Below, piece by piece: positions 11,208-21,139 of a stretch of DNA of 64,000 nucleotides. Source of the DNA: Henningerozyma blattae CBS 6284. Lineage: Eukaryota > Ascomycota > Saccharomycetes > Saccharomycetales > Saccharomycetaceae. The notes beneath the pieces are model-generated. The model saw nothing but the letters and a program-made list of their open reading frames with translations. It ran no database searches and had not been told where the DNA came from. Positions within the stretch are counted from its first letter, which is position 1, and every line of letters begins with the position of its first letter. The position numbers and the translations under genes were made by a program. The stretch covers positions 186,001 to 250,000 of the forward strand of contig NC_020186.1 in the NCBI RefSeq assembly GCF_000315915.1, given 5' to 3'.

Positions 11208-13166
11208 CTAATGCCTACCTATCCAGAATTCCCCATTTTGGCCTGAGTCTATCTTTTTTCTTAGTTTTCTACTAATTAAGATCCCAGTATCATATTTTTG
11301 TTTTAATTTTTGATCTTTGTATTCTTGTAATTTCTGAATTGCACTTTTTAGTTTCCTTGAATCTTCTGGGGATAATGTTCTTTGATCGTGCATTTTATTT
11401 AAATATTTTATTTCCTTATCTAACTTAGCACATTTAATACTCAATTGTTCATGCTTCCCTTGTAAGATTTCTAAAGTGTCATTAATTGTAGCTGATGGGG
11501 TAGAACTTTGAGAAGAATCTCTGTCATTATTGATGGAAGGATATGAGTTCCTTTGATCACTAATATTGGAGTTTGCGGTATTACTACCGTTGGAAGATAT
11601 TCTTCTTTCATTACTACCAATAGATGATTGTCTTGAAGGATTTGATGGATTTCTCTTTGTATTAGTAGCTATTGCAGCGTCTTTATCTTTCTTGGCTATA
11701 TTACTATTGTTACCTATGGATACTACTCTAAAAGGATTTTTAGTACGTTTACTCGAATGTTTAATTTTTTGATTTGATGATGTAGCATTATGATTAGTAA
11801 TACTATTCGAATCAGTAGAGTGAACTTTTGAATTTACTGTGGGTATGGTGTTTGAGTTATTTGATTTTGGTAATACTATTGGCGAATTCTTAGATGATTC
11901 CTCATAAGATATATTTACATCATCATTTACTTTTTTGTTATGATTATTATTCTTATTGCTGCTCGTGAAGGTTTCAAACACTTCAGTGCTGATATCTCTA
12001 ACAATTGGAGTATTTATATATTTAGGTGTAGTAATGTTAGCATTGAATTGTTGTTCTTTTATGATGACCGAATCGTTAATTTCTTTGTGAGTCTCTTCTT
12101 GAGTCTCAGCTCTCATCTCGGATCGTAATTGATTTTGTAATTCTTCCTCAAATTCAGCATTAAGATGGTTCGAAGAATCATCGATGATGTTGGTAGAGTC
12201 TTGGAAGATATCGGCAGTCGATTGAGAGTTTTCCATATCCAACTCTATATCAGTGTCATTCCCATGCTGTTCCAAATCTTCTGTTGTAAGAAATGGATTG
12301 GTACTAGAAGTAGTACTCTTTCTTGTAGAATTATCTATAATATTAGAAGGTGTTACATTTGTATCTATATTGGTATTTTGAATATGGTCTGGTATTGGAG
12401 AGTCTTGGTATGGAGAAGAGGTATCTTGCAATTGTATGTCTGTAGTGGAGACTTCTTGAAATTGGTCGAGATCATCAGCCAATGAATCCCTTGATTCGTT
12501 TGTTTTTTTTAGTTCTGAGTTGAGCATAGTGCTATAATTATCAACATCACTATTAACATTAGCTGCAGTGGCATCTGCAAGATCATTTTCTTTCTCAGAT
12601 TCAAGCTCTTCATCGGTAGTATTCCATTCATCTGGAAGTGAACTGACACCTGCGCCTGTACTTACTCTTTTATGTTTATGTGTAGCATCAATTATCGTAT
12701 GAGCAAGTTCAAGTTCTTTAGTCATCTTATGGTCACTAGGAAGAATATTACTATGAGACTCTACAGCATCGATGATTTTATCAGCAGCAGTATTATTATT
12801 ATGATGAGATTCTATAGCATCGATGACCTTATCAGTCATGACATTGTTACTATTATGAGGAACTACATCATCAATGACTTTATCAGCAACAATATCCTTG
12901 ACTTTGTTTTCAACTTTGTTCTCAACTTTGTTCTCAACTTTGTTCTCAACTTTGTTCTCAACTTTGTTCTCAACTTTGTTCTCAACTTTGTTCTCAACTT
13001 TGTTCTCAACTTTGTTCTCAACTTTGTTCTCAATCTTCTTCTCATCATTCAAAGATATACTACTCAGACTAGTACTGATGTTATCATCAATCATCTGATT
13101 CATCTGATTGATATCCAACTCGATTTGAGATAACCGCTTCTTAACCGACTCATTATCCAATGGCAT
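11208..13166 (-). CDS. BNI5: Bud-neck septin-associated protein Bni5
   Basis: Links septins to myosin-II (Myo1) at the bud neck before cytokinesis. The 652-residue protein (S. cerevisiae 448) matches Bni5 at both ends: KKRLSQIELDINQMNQMID at residues 9-28, a TKNPFRVVSIGNNSN block, and a C-terminal coiled coil (EILQGKHEQLSIKCAKLDKE) ending in GQNGEFWIGRH. Between them lies a long acidic, Asn/Ser-rich region. Residues about 46-89 are eleven perfect ENKV tetrapeptides, followed by degenerate DKVIDAIESH-type repeats. The extra length is mostly these low-complexity insertions. It is divergent from the YNL165W-like gene, as in S. cerevisiae (YNL166C/YNL165W), across a promoter with MCB sites. Confidence 0.93.
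   Translation of the reverse strand: MPLDNESVKKRLSQIELDINQMNQMIDDNISTSLSSISLNDEKKIENKVENKVENKVENKVENKVENKVENKVENKVENKVENKVENKVKDIVADKVIDDVVPHNSNNVMTDKVIDAIESHHNNNTAADKIIDAVESHSNILPSDHKMTKELELAHTIIDATHKHKRVSTGAGVSSLPDEWNTTDEELESEKENDLADATAANVNSDVDNYSTMLNSELKKTNESRDSLADDLDQFQEVSTTDIQLQDTSSPYQDSPIPDHIQNTNIDTNVTPSNIIDNSTRKSTTSSTNPFLTTEDLEQHGNDTDIELDMENSQSTADIFQDSTNIIDDSSNHLNAEFEEELQNQLRSEMRAETQEETHKEINDSVIIKEQQFNANITTPKYINTPIVRDISTEVFETFTSSNKNNNHNKKVNDDVNISYEESSKNSPIVLPKSNNSNTIPTVNSKVHSTDSNSITNHNATSSNQKIKHSSKRTKNPFRVVSIGNNSNIAKKDKDAAIATNTKRNPSNPSRQSSIGSNERRISSNGSNTANSNISDQRNSYPSINNDRDSSQSSTPSATINDTLEILQGKHEQLSIKCAKLDKEIKYLNKMHDQRTLSPEDSRKLKSAIQKLQEYKDQKLKQKYDTGILISRKLRKKIDSGQNGEFWIGRH
12901..13032 (-). 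repeat. 12-bp minisatellite inside BNI5 (11 units)
   Basis: Eleven tandem 12-bp units (plus strand ACTTTGTTCTCA, first unit ACTTTGTTTTCA) encode (ENKV)11 in BNI5. A 12-bp unit keeps the reading frame when copies are gained or lost, and near-identity of the units points to recent expansion. Confidence 0.95.
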
Positions 13167-13892
13167 CTTCGAGGATATAATATACTGTGTACAATCTTTT
13201 GTTTTTGTTTATAGTAAATGCAAATGACAGTAATTCGACAACACAACTGTTAACTGTGTGGATACGCAGTAGTATAGAGGTATGTGTGGATATATACCTA
13301 TAATGAATCGCCCTGTATATTTTAGCAAAGAGTCCCCTCAATGGTATAATAATATCTTTATGTTTTGTGTCTGGAATTGTTTACCATTAAGTGCTCGGTC
13401 TGTGAATTTGCGTGTTTGGAATCTCTGGCCATCTGTCCAGTTCACATGGGTGTAAATAACAGGCACATGCCCTGATCGCTATTTTTCTTTTTTTTCCCAC
13501 AACTCGAGCCAGTTTTGAGCGAATTTTCGCGACGCGTCACCTTACAAAGACGCGTCATATTAATGTACGGATTTTTAGCAACCAAAATGGTCGGGTAACC
13601 ATCTGTAGTTTTTCCGGAGATAATCTGAGTTTTTCCGGGGAAAATTCAAGGTCCGGGTTGTTCCGGACTCGTCGCTGGCGTTTCTCCGAGCTGTCGCAGA
13701 CGAAATCTGATTGACTCAGAAATCGCGGCATTGGGCTAAGAATGTTTCACATAGACTTTAAATTGCAAGGGTTACCCTGCGATTATTTACCCGTAATGTG
13801 GAGGTAAAATATTTCAGTCATACTAGCTGTTGTAGTAATACGTAGTATCTGGAAGGGATTCGAGTTAAACAACTACTATCATTGTTTAGATC
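13167..13892. other. BNI5-YNL165W divergent promoter
   Basis: 726 bp between divergent starts. It holds the MCB/SCB group listed separately and several CCGG-containing motifs at 13610-13670 (TTTTTCCGG and GTTCCGGAC). No gene is seen. Confidence 0.6.
13523..13555. promoter_or_regulatory. SCB-like site plus two MCB elements
   Basis: TTTTCGCG at about 13524-13531 contains an SCB-like CGCGAAA on the minus strand. It is followed by GACGCGTCA at 13531-13539 (ACGCGT 13532-13537) and again by ACGCGT at 13550-13555. The two MCB starts are 18 bp apart, the same spacing as before DCD1. They lie about 370-390 bp before BNI5 and 340-360 bp before the YNL165W-like gene, and either could be regulated at G1/S. 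Confidence 0.75.
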
Positions 13893-15227
13893 ATGAACAG
13901 AGTCCGCCACCTAGTCAATACTCATAGAAGGTCGAACCGTAGTAGGTCTGAGTCGCCTCCAACTTCTATGACCTCACGAGGGAACAATAGCCTATCATCC
14001 AACCCTACAACTACAAATACAACAACTACGGGTTTAGACAATACCTCTGGTCCTGTTACTAATAGTAATGGTGCTGCTTACACATATCGTGATGATGATC
14101 AATCAACAGTCTTTGATCCTAATGATAATTTAAATAATGAGCCTCTATCTGATACAGAAACGTTAAATACGTTTAACACATTTCTTTCTGAATCAGATAC
14201 AATAGGTGATTTGCAACGAGTTGGTTATATCAACCATTGTCCGAAATTTAATTCTAAAAGATCTTTACCCTTTGTTTCCATCTTATTAAATAAAGGGTTC
14301 TATTGTTTTTCTAGTGAAGTTTCATTAAAATTGTACTTACAAAAGAAACATCATCATCATGCGAATACCTCTGCTAAGAAAAATGTAAATAAAAGCAACG
14401 ATTTTGATTTCAATAACGGTCTTGATATCCCATTATTTCATGGCGTTCCTATAAATCTAGTTAAATCAATCTTTGCTAGTTCAAAAAATTCAAATTATAT
14501 GCAAATCATGAAAATTTATAAATATAAGATTATAAATTTTAATTTAGATACAAATGTAGACTCATTACGAGATAATACTGATGAAGTAACACCTTTCATA
14601 ACAGAAGAACCAACTTTGATATCCAAAAATAACGATCGTCAATTATATAAGTTCCTATTCTGTGTCATTTATAAACAAACATCAGTTGACGACTCAAATA
14701 GAATCATCCATCATGTTGTATTTAATAATAATAAATCTTATAAACTGGTTAATTATAGAGATAGGAAAAATTCAGACACCTCTTTAATTGATCCTACAAC
14801 TGACGTGGAATTAAACCTACGTTGGTTTGGGACCACTGGGTTTTCTTCGCCGTTTGGTTCCAATAATATTAAATTATTGGTTTTAGATAAAGATATGCCC
14901 TCATATATCAACACGCCTGATATTAATGAATTTAAAAGAAAATATGCTTCAACATCTCATTCAATGAGACCATTAGGCTATCTACCTGTTTGGGCAAGAT
15001 ATTCAGATGATAAAGCTACGGTAATTCCAAGAAAAAGAATCTTAAGATTGGCTGACTTGGATATTAATGAAACAATACCCATCCAAGATAATGGCATCAA
15101 TCATGTTCCATGGGAAACTCAAGTATTGGCTTGCATGGCAATGCTACTACATGATTATGAATCAAGAAAGGATAAAAGGCATGGTAACGGTAATTCTTCT
15201 TCATTAGCCAGTTCTAATACCGAATAA
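13893..15227 (+). CDS. YNL165W-like protein of unknown function
   Basis: A 444-residue soluble protein placed like S. cerevisiae YNL165W (about 406 residues): divergent from BNI5 and next to IBD2. The first 90 residues are low-complexity and rich in Ser, Thr and Asn. The rest looks globular (GDLQRVGYINHCPKF, LPFVSILLNKGFYCFSSEVSLKLYLQKK, LNLRWFGTTGFSSPFGSNNIKLLVLDKD, MRPLGYLPVWARYSDD). No membrane segment or catalytic motif is recognisable. The assignment rests mainly on synteny, and the function is not known. Confidence 0.7.
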   Translation: MNRVRHLVNTHRRSNRSRSESPPTSMTSRGNNSLSSNPTTTNTTTTGLDNTSGPVTNSNGAAYTYRDDDQSTVFDPNDNLNNEPLSDTETLNTFNTFLSESDTIGDLQRVGYINHCPKFNSKRSLPFVSILLNKGFYCFSSEVSLKLYLQKKHHHHANTSAKKNVNKSNDFDFNNGLDIPLFHGVPINLVKSIFASSKNSNYMQIMKIYKYKIINFNLDTNVDSLRDNTDEVTPFITEEPTLISKNNDRQLYKFLFCVIYKQTSVDDSNRIIHHVVFNNNKSYKLVNYRDRKNSDTSLIDPTTDVELNLRWFGTTGFSSPFGSNNIKLLVLDKDMPSYINTPDINEFKRKYASTSHSMRPLGYLPVWARYSDDKATVIPRKRILRLADLDINETIPIQDNGINHVPWETQVLACMAMLLHDYESRKDKRHGNGNSSSLASSNTE

Positions 15228-16153
15228 GACTCTTATTATTAATTATTCAATCGTTTAACATACAATTTTTTAACTTTTTTTTATTTGTCATTCATGGAAT
15301 ATTCTCCGCATTAACCCATTCGCATTGAAAGTACAAACTTTTCCTCTTTTTTACCTTCATTTATACTTGATGTTTATAATTTTTGATATTTAATTAATTA
15401 ATATTTCAGTTTTGTAAATATTTTCTCTGAGCAGTGGTCGAACTGTTCAAAATATTGTTGCTCATAGTTTAAATCTTAGTTAAGTAATCTGTTTGAATAA
15501 TTATTATAGTATTAGTATAAAAAAATTCTCCTTCCTTCTTTCGAAAGGGAATATATAATATATACAGGATATACAGTGAACAGTTATAAACTTTTGGGAT
15601 ATTTTCGTGGTAATTTATACTTCAAAAAATGTACAGATCCACCATCAACGAATTGATGGTCTGATATTAAAATAGAACCTATCACATCCTAATACCTTCT
15701 TAATATCACTACTTGGGTATTTTTAGTAGTGAGGCCACGTATACTTAATGCATCTAGGATTATTTATTATATTAAGTTGTTATTAGTTGTTGTATAAAGC
15801 CACAATTACGACTAAATTCATACTTTATTAGCTGTTAACACAACCCCACGACTTATGACACATAATGCCACAGCTCTGACATTTTCTGATTTGTGTATCG
15901 GTAAGCTTTTCTAAAGTTTAAGCTGGTTCGTATTTTTTTAGTTTTTGGTGATAAGTGAGTCTTTTGCAAATAATACTAAAATTTTTAATAAAAAAACTGT
16001 CTTTTGTTAATTAAATAAAAAAATTATGTAATAAATAGATAATACAAAAATGTAAGATTGAAATTGAAAAAATCATGATATAGATATAAAAAGTGAATAT
16101 ATTAGCGAGAGTATTGGGTATAGAATATGATCTGGAAAATAATACATAGTTTA
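15228..16153. other. Convergent intergenic region
   Basis: 926 bp between the stops of the YNL165W-like gene and the small secreted protein gene. AT-rich with short T-runs. I find no gene, tRNA or repeat of note. Confidence 0.5.
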
Positions 16154-16507
16154 TTAATAGAATGTTCTGGTGACATAAATTGTTGAAGTTCTTGTGATTG
16201 TTGTATCAACTTCAGCAACATTATCATACCCCACCAAATTGGAATAAATTTGTGCATTATTACCGGCACTACTTGTAATTGGCCATGAACCTGGTGCTAT
16301 TGTACTCAATTGTTGGCCAAGAACAACATCCTGATCGACTGCAGTTAATTGTTGTTGTCCTGCAACATTTTGTTGATCGACAGCAGTCAATTGTGGTCCA
16401 GCAGTAACATATACTTGATCAACAGCTGTAACTGTAACAAGATCTGCTTGAGTGACAGAAATAAAAAAGAAACAAAAAATAACAATTGAAATGATAGTGG
16501 AATACAT
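16154..16507 (-). CDS. Small secreted protein with VTAVDQ-type repeats
   Basis: A 117-residue protein if started at the second Met (16507), which gives a clean signal peptide (MYSTIISIVIFCFFFISVTQA). An upstream in-frame ATG at 16558 would add 17 polar residues and spoil it. The mature part has three imperfect 13-14-residue repeats around (V/L)TAVDQ, rich in Gln and Val, and ends TITRTSTIYVTRTFY. The TSTIYVT phrase is common in yeast wall proteins. No GPI-anchor signal is visible. S. cerevisiae has DSE2 (YHR143W, a daughter-cell wall protein) between RPC10 and CHS7, so this could be a shortened DSE2 relative or an unrelated secreted protein. I cannot name it. Confidence 0.6.
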   Translation of the reverse strand: MYSTIISIVIFCFFFISVTQADLVTVTAVDQVYVTAGPQLTAVDQQNVAGQQQLTAVDQDVVLGQQLSTIAPGSWPITSSAGNNAQIYSNLVGYDNVAEVDTTITRTSTIYVTRTFY

Positions 16508-17353
16508 CGATTTATTTTTAATAGTATTTTGATGGTATCGAGAGAATAATGGAAACAATTTTAAAACTGAGAGAAAATTATATTAAAGAATGAAAATAGT
16601 TGGAAAATTTTAGCGCAATGCTGTGTTTCTTAATGCTTGTATAATTTATTCGTTTATTTGGTTGTATATATATATTTTTTCTTGGTTTCATAAAAGGGAA
16701 AAAAAGAAGAAGATATTTTGATTCACTAACTTAAGAAAGTTCATAATAGTCCTCGTTTTTATAATAATTTCTCTAGTATGAGTCAAATTTTGAGAGATAA
16801 TTAACGACTTTCCACCCTTAATGAGACATTGATAATAAACAGTCGCAATGCAATACGTAATTGAATCATTTTACTCCGCCCCACCTAAGTGGCAATTAAT
16901 TATCTATTTTAGGATTATTAATTGGTTCAGATGCTCATCCCTTTTCCATTTTTGAATCATTTCCTTCTTATTTTATTTCATCCTTGTTTTAGCACATACT
17001 TTTTCAATTCAAAACTATAGGAAAGAATACACCGAATACTGAATACTATTTCAACTGAAGAATTCTATCTATTTACCGTTAAGTAAATGCTGTGTCTATA
17101 TTTTATGTAAATATAGTTTGTTAACTATGCTATGTGCTAATCTATGTAAATATTATCATTTTCTGACATAACTGTATACAGCCGCGTTACTCAGCAAGCT
17201 GCGCTCGGTGAAACACCGAAGACTACAGAAGACAAAAATACCGAATAATGATAAACACCAGCAACAATGCCAGTATTGACTTAAACACAAACGAACAAAC
17301 AACCAAACTCAGCCTTCCATAAAGATATGCAACTATTACTAGTATATTATATG
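16508..17353. other. Upstream region of the small secreted protein gene
   Basis: 846 bp. It contains TATATATATA near 16664 and a short perfect hairpin TCGGTG-AAA-CACCGA at 17205-17219 in a locally GC-rich patch (17180-17225). I see no gene. Confidence 0.5.
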
Positions 17354-18511
17354 CTAGCGATTTCTTTTTTGCCTATTATTATTATTGTTATTATTGTTAT
17401 TATTATTATGCATCTCCCTCTCATGATGGTGGTGCTGTCCGTAGTTTAAATTATACCATTTAATCATATTTTTAGGAGGCTCACCAAAAACCATGTAATA
17501 TTCACAGAACATACACATTGGTGCTTGGGTGTCATCCATAAGAACTGAAAAGTTAGGTTTCCTACTTTTTGAATTGGTAGCGCTTGGTGGATAACAATTA
17601 GAATATTCGTAATTATGACAGTTTGAGTTCTTGTATTTCGAAAGTTGATGGTTATGCAAATAGTTATGAGGGGCATCTATTCCTTCTCCTAAGAACTCCA
17701 GTTGGGGTTTAAGTCTATCGGCATTACTCCCGTCACTATGATTAAATGATAGTTCATGCCCGTGAGGGCGGAGATGTTCTCGTAGATGGGAGTTATTATG
17801 CTCGTGCAGGTGAATATCATCAATACCTTCCGCCAATCGTTGACTCAACATTTCGAAGTTTCGACTATTTTCTATCTCTAATTCTCTTAACTTCTCATCT
17901 AAAGGATCTCTAGCAGACGAGTCTTCATTGCTAGTATGATCTTGATTTTCACTTTCTTCCGTAATATTTAGTTCGTCACCATTTATAACTGCATGTAACC
18001 TTCGATGTGAACCTTCTTGAAAACCATTCGGCAGAACACTTTCCAACATTTGTGATATTCTTTCACTTATTTCATTTGGTGAGTTGGCCATGAGTTGAGA
18101 TCCATAATCAAAAACAATTTCTGCTTCATCTGAATCCAAATGCAATTCTGGGTCGTCATGCGAATTTGCATTTATCTCGAATTCGATATCTTGCCCATTA
18201 AATGATGCCGCGGAGTTATTATGATGCACAATCTTGGAAACTTTTTTAGTATTTTTCAGTTTATTGTTTACTTCTTCAACAGGATTCACTCCCGAGTATA
18301 ATAATTTCATCGTTTTTTCAGATATATTTGTATCATTTTGGAGATGATCTGTTAAAATTTTCGATAGAGCTTTTACACCTTCTTGAACCATAATATTTAA
18401 TGGTATTTGACCATCTGATGTTACAACTTCAACCGAAGTGCCATTATACTTAACTTCATTATTTGATTTATCTTCTTTGACATTATTTTTATTTATAGCT
18501 TCTTTTGCCAT
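17354..18511 (-). CDS. IBD2: Spindle-checkpoint protein Ibd2
   Basis: In S. cerevisiae Ibd2 helps the Bub2/Bfa1 branch of the spindle checkpoint that blocks mitotic exit. The 385-residue protein (yeast 351) matches in several places: SVEVVTSDGQIPLNIMVQEG-like N-terminus (MVQEGVKALSKILTDHLQ), LDSDEAEIVFDYGSQ, ERISQMLESVLPNGF, and the best-conserved C-terminal block MCMFCEYYMVFGEPPKNMIKWYN. The middle is His/Asn-rich, and the protein ends in a run of 11 Asn followed by RQKRNR, also the S. cerevisiae C-terminal style (RKRNR). No enzymatic domain is seen. Synteny agrees (YNL164C). Confidence 0.93.
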   Translation of the reverse strand: MAKEAINKNNVKEDKSNNEVKYNGTSVEVVTSDGQIPLNIMVQEGVKALSKILTDHLQNDTNISEKTMKLLYSGVNPVEEVNNKLKNTKKVSKIVHHNNSAASFNGQDIEFEINANSHDDPELHLDSDEAEIVFDYGSQLMANSPNEISERISQMLESVLPNGFQEGSHRRLHAVINGDELNITEESENQDHTSNEDSSARDPLDEKLRELEIENSRNFEMLSQRLAEGIDDIHLHEHNNSHLREHLRPHGHELSFNHSDGSNADRLKPQLEFLGEGIDAPHNYLHNHQLSKYKNSNCHNYEYSNCYPPSATNSKSRKPNFSVLMDDTQAPMCMFCEYYMVFGEPPKNMIKWYNLNYGQHHHHEREMHNNNNNNNNNNNRQKRNR

Positions 18512-18996
18512 TTTATTTATATTTTATTATTTCTTTTCCCTATAGAATTGAAATAAATTATCTCAATTTATATCAATATGACAATTTATCAATTCAAATT
18601 GGCTCAATATTAGTTATCTGGGGTACTACGCTCTTTATTCTATTACAGTTCTATTTTTTTATTTTATTTCTGGATTACTCAAAATTGATGAGTGGTTAAT
18701 TTATGTGTTAATTTCAAGCTCAAAAATTAAACTAAAGTCACGTGCGAAGATTAATAGCATAAAGTAGTTGATATTATCAACAATATCATATGATTCATAT
18801 TAAAATGTTTAAAAATTTTGACCTTTTTTTAAATTATAAATAAATAGAATAGTATATGATACAGAAAAAAATAATGTCTAATTTATATAAGGATTATTAT
18901 ACAAATTCAAATGCTAAGGGGATTGGGAAAAAATTTTGGTGTGAAGTAAATTGAGAAATGAAGTAAGAAGAAAAAAAATATCGAATGTCTTGTAAG
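18512..18996. other. IBD2 upstream region
   Basis: 485 bp of AT-rich DNA upstream of IBD2 and downstream of CHS7. A CACGTG E-box lies at 18739-18744. Nothing else notable. Confidence 0.5.
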
Positions 18997-19935
18997 TTAT
19001 GTGTAAACAACTTCACCATCCTTACTAACTGAAACGCCAAATTCTAAATCATCATCAGTTGTCATATCCCAAGTTTTGTAGAGCATCATTAGAGTGAAAA
19101 TATTGCAAATACTACCGAAGAATAACCCGTCTAAATAATGAGTAACCCCCTCGCAAACCTCAACAGAAAATCTATACACAACAACTTGACCAATGGTAAA
19201 AAATGCTACACCCAAGAAGATGGCACCGGTAACCCATAAATTTCTAACCACGTAGATGGAGACTAATACTTGGCAAACAGTATAGGTGAATAGAATAACC
19301 AAGTTTAATACATAAACAACAGCAAAGAATGCTGTGGTGTCTGTGTTAGGAATACGTCCTTGTTCAATCCAATTTTTGAAGGTTAATATAGCAGCCAGGA
19401 AATTTGCAATAAACCCTAAAACAGAAAATCCACGAACCAGAGTCATCGATTTAGTCGTACCGTCTTCCCAAAGATTAAAACCCAAAAACCCAATAATTAA
19501 TAGGGACCAACAAGCAGCACCCGCGAGACCAATCTGTATAGCTACAAAGTAAGGATATGAAGCTGAACCAGGTGGAGAAACACCACAGTTTACAACTAAT
19601 GTGAACATGATAGTCATAAACATTGTTTCGAAAAAATATAAATATTCTGACCTACCAATGGCTGTGAACTTTTGTTTAATATTATATAGGATGATCAGTA
19701 TGACACCTAAGGCACCGATATTAATGAATGCATTACCAACTTGAAAAATAATTGTGTTTGATAATTCAATTGATCTTGCGTAACAACGTGGTAATATACC
19801 CACATTTAAACTCTTTATATCAAAATTATCAACTATTGTTGAATTTGTAGCCACTAGATGCTTGGTTGATTTGATTACTGAACACAAAGGAAGGGGTACT
19901 CTTGAGCACAGGGTTGCAAAATTACTTACTCCCAT
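18997..19935 (-). CDS. CHS7: Chitin synthase export chaperone
   Basis: ER membrane protein needed for folding and ER exit of the chitin synthase Chs3. The 312-residue protein (S. cerevisiae 316) begins with a cysteine-containing lumenal stretch (FATLCSRVPLPLCSVI), then has about seven hydrophobic segments (for example VGNAFINIGALGVILIILYNI, CWSLLIIGFLGFNLW, FLAAILTF, LWVTGAIFLGVAFFTIGQVVV). The block DGLFFGSICNIFTLMMLYKTWDMTTDDDLEF near the C-terminus is typical of Chs7. Position matches YHR142W next to RPL42. Confidence 0.96.
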   Translation of the reverse strand: MGVSNFATLCSRVPLPLCSVIKSTKHLVATNSTIVDNFDIKSLNVGILPRCYARSIELSNTIIFQVGNAFINIGALGVILIILYNIKQKFTAIGRSEYLYFFETMFMTIMFTLVVNCGVSPPGSASYPYFVAIQIGLAGAACWSLLIIGFLGFNLWEDGTTKSMTLVRGFSVLGFIANFLAAILTFKNWIEQGRIPNTDTTAFFAVVYVLNLVILFTYTVCQVLVSIYVVRNLWVTGAIFLGVAFFTIGQVVVYRFSVEVCEGVTHYLDGLFFGSICNIFTLMMLYKTWDMTTDDDLEFGVSVSKDGEVVYT

Positions 19936-21139
19936 AATGATTTAACAATGATCTAATTATTGTGTTAATGTTTGCAATTAAAAGTTAGAACAGTTGATAT
20001 TCTGATATAGTGAATTATATTGATTTCCGTGGCAGGAGTAAAAGCCTTTTCTCTCACAGCTACTACTATAATAAAAGACGCTAGGAAGTAGCTGTTTCTA
20101 ATTTCTCTTTCTTTTGAGTGATAATCTGAAGCAAAATTAAAAGTATTACCAATTACTCTTGGTTAAAGTTAAGCTTGACTGATCAAAAGAGTGGTTTTAA
20201 TGTATATGTCCTATTACATATCTAAAAATAAACTAATCCAAATTCTTAAGCGACACCAAATTTTATTTCAATTAATTGGACCATTCTGTTACACTCTCAA
20301 AACGTCTTGATCAGGAATGCGGTTTTTCGTGATTCCTGGCCATAACATTTCCCTACTCGGAAAGGCACACGTGGGGAAATGGTTAAGACGTGAAGAAAAA
20401 AAATACATAAAATACAAGAAATGCTCCAGAAAAGTTACTTACAGTATAGAATATTTCGGATGTGGATGTAAATGTTAATAAAATATTCCATACCATGTAA
20501 AAATTTAAAAAAATTATCATGGCCTAGCAAATTAGTGAAGACTCATCTTGAATATGGAATTTTTATTCTATTTGGCTGTACTTTTTGTTCTTTCTATTTT
20601 CTTTAACATTCCAAATTAAGGTTCTATAATTTCCGAAAATAAACAATCGCAATCACGAAATTACGGAATAATCAAGACTGTTTACATCCAGACATTTGTA
20701 CCGGTTGAATTTTTAGTGCCGAAGAAAAAATGAAAAATTGGAAAAAAATATTGAGATAATGAAAAACTCGGAAATGAAAGCAAGAGTTTATTTCTTCCAA
20801 ATGAAAGTTTCAGGACGCAAGACGTATTGTGTTCTCCATGAAATTTCAACAGAAGCTTCTTACCAAGATGAGCTGGCTAGTGGTAAACTGATGCTAGCTC
20901 AGAGGGAACCATTCTTGTGTTAGGCAGGCTATGGAAGAACACTCGTTCTAGTGTTGTGGGAAAGTTGTATTCCAGGAGGAGGACCAATACGGCCTAATCT
21001 CGAAATTGTCCGATCCAGCTCAGTAATAGCTACTGGCCATAGTCGGGGAAAAAAAGACTATATGAGTATATACTTAAAAGTGGGCTAAATATTCGTACTA
21101 CTATCAGCGAAAGCAAACACCTAAGAACAACAGATCACA
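19936..21139. other. CHS7-RPL42 divergent promoter
   Basis: 1.2 kb. It contains CACGTGGGG at 20368-20376 (an extended E-box like the one before SPL2) and a Rap1-like ACATCCAGACAT at 20684-20695, about 445 bp before RPL42. The Rap1 match is imperfect. A 61-codon frame at 20738-20923 looks fortuitous. Confidence 0.45.

Noticed and set aside
12672..13133. Plus-strand frame of 153 codons with FVLN repeats opposite BNI5, and a KLRT-repeat frame on the minus strand
   Set aside because: Both follow from the 12-bp ENKV minisatellite read in other frames.
20738..20923. 61-codon frame upstream of RPL42
   Set aside because: Random-looking peptide in the RPL42 promoter.
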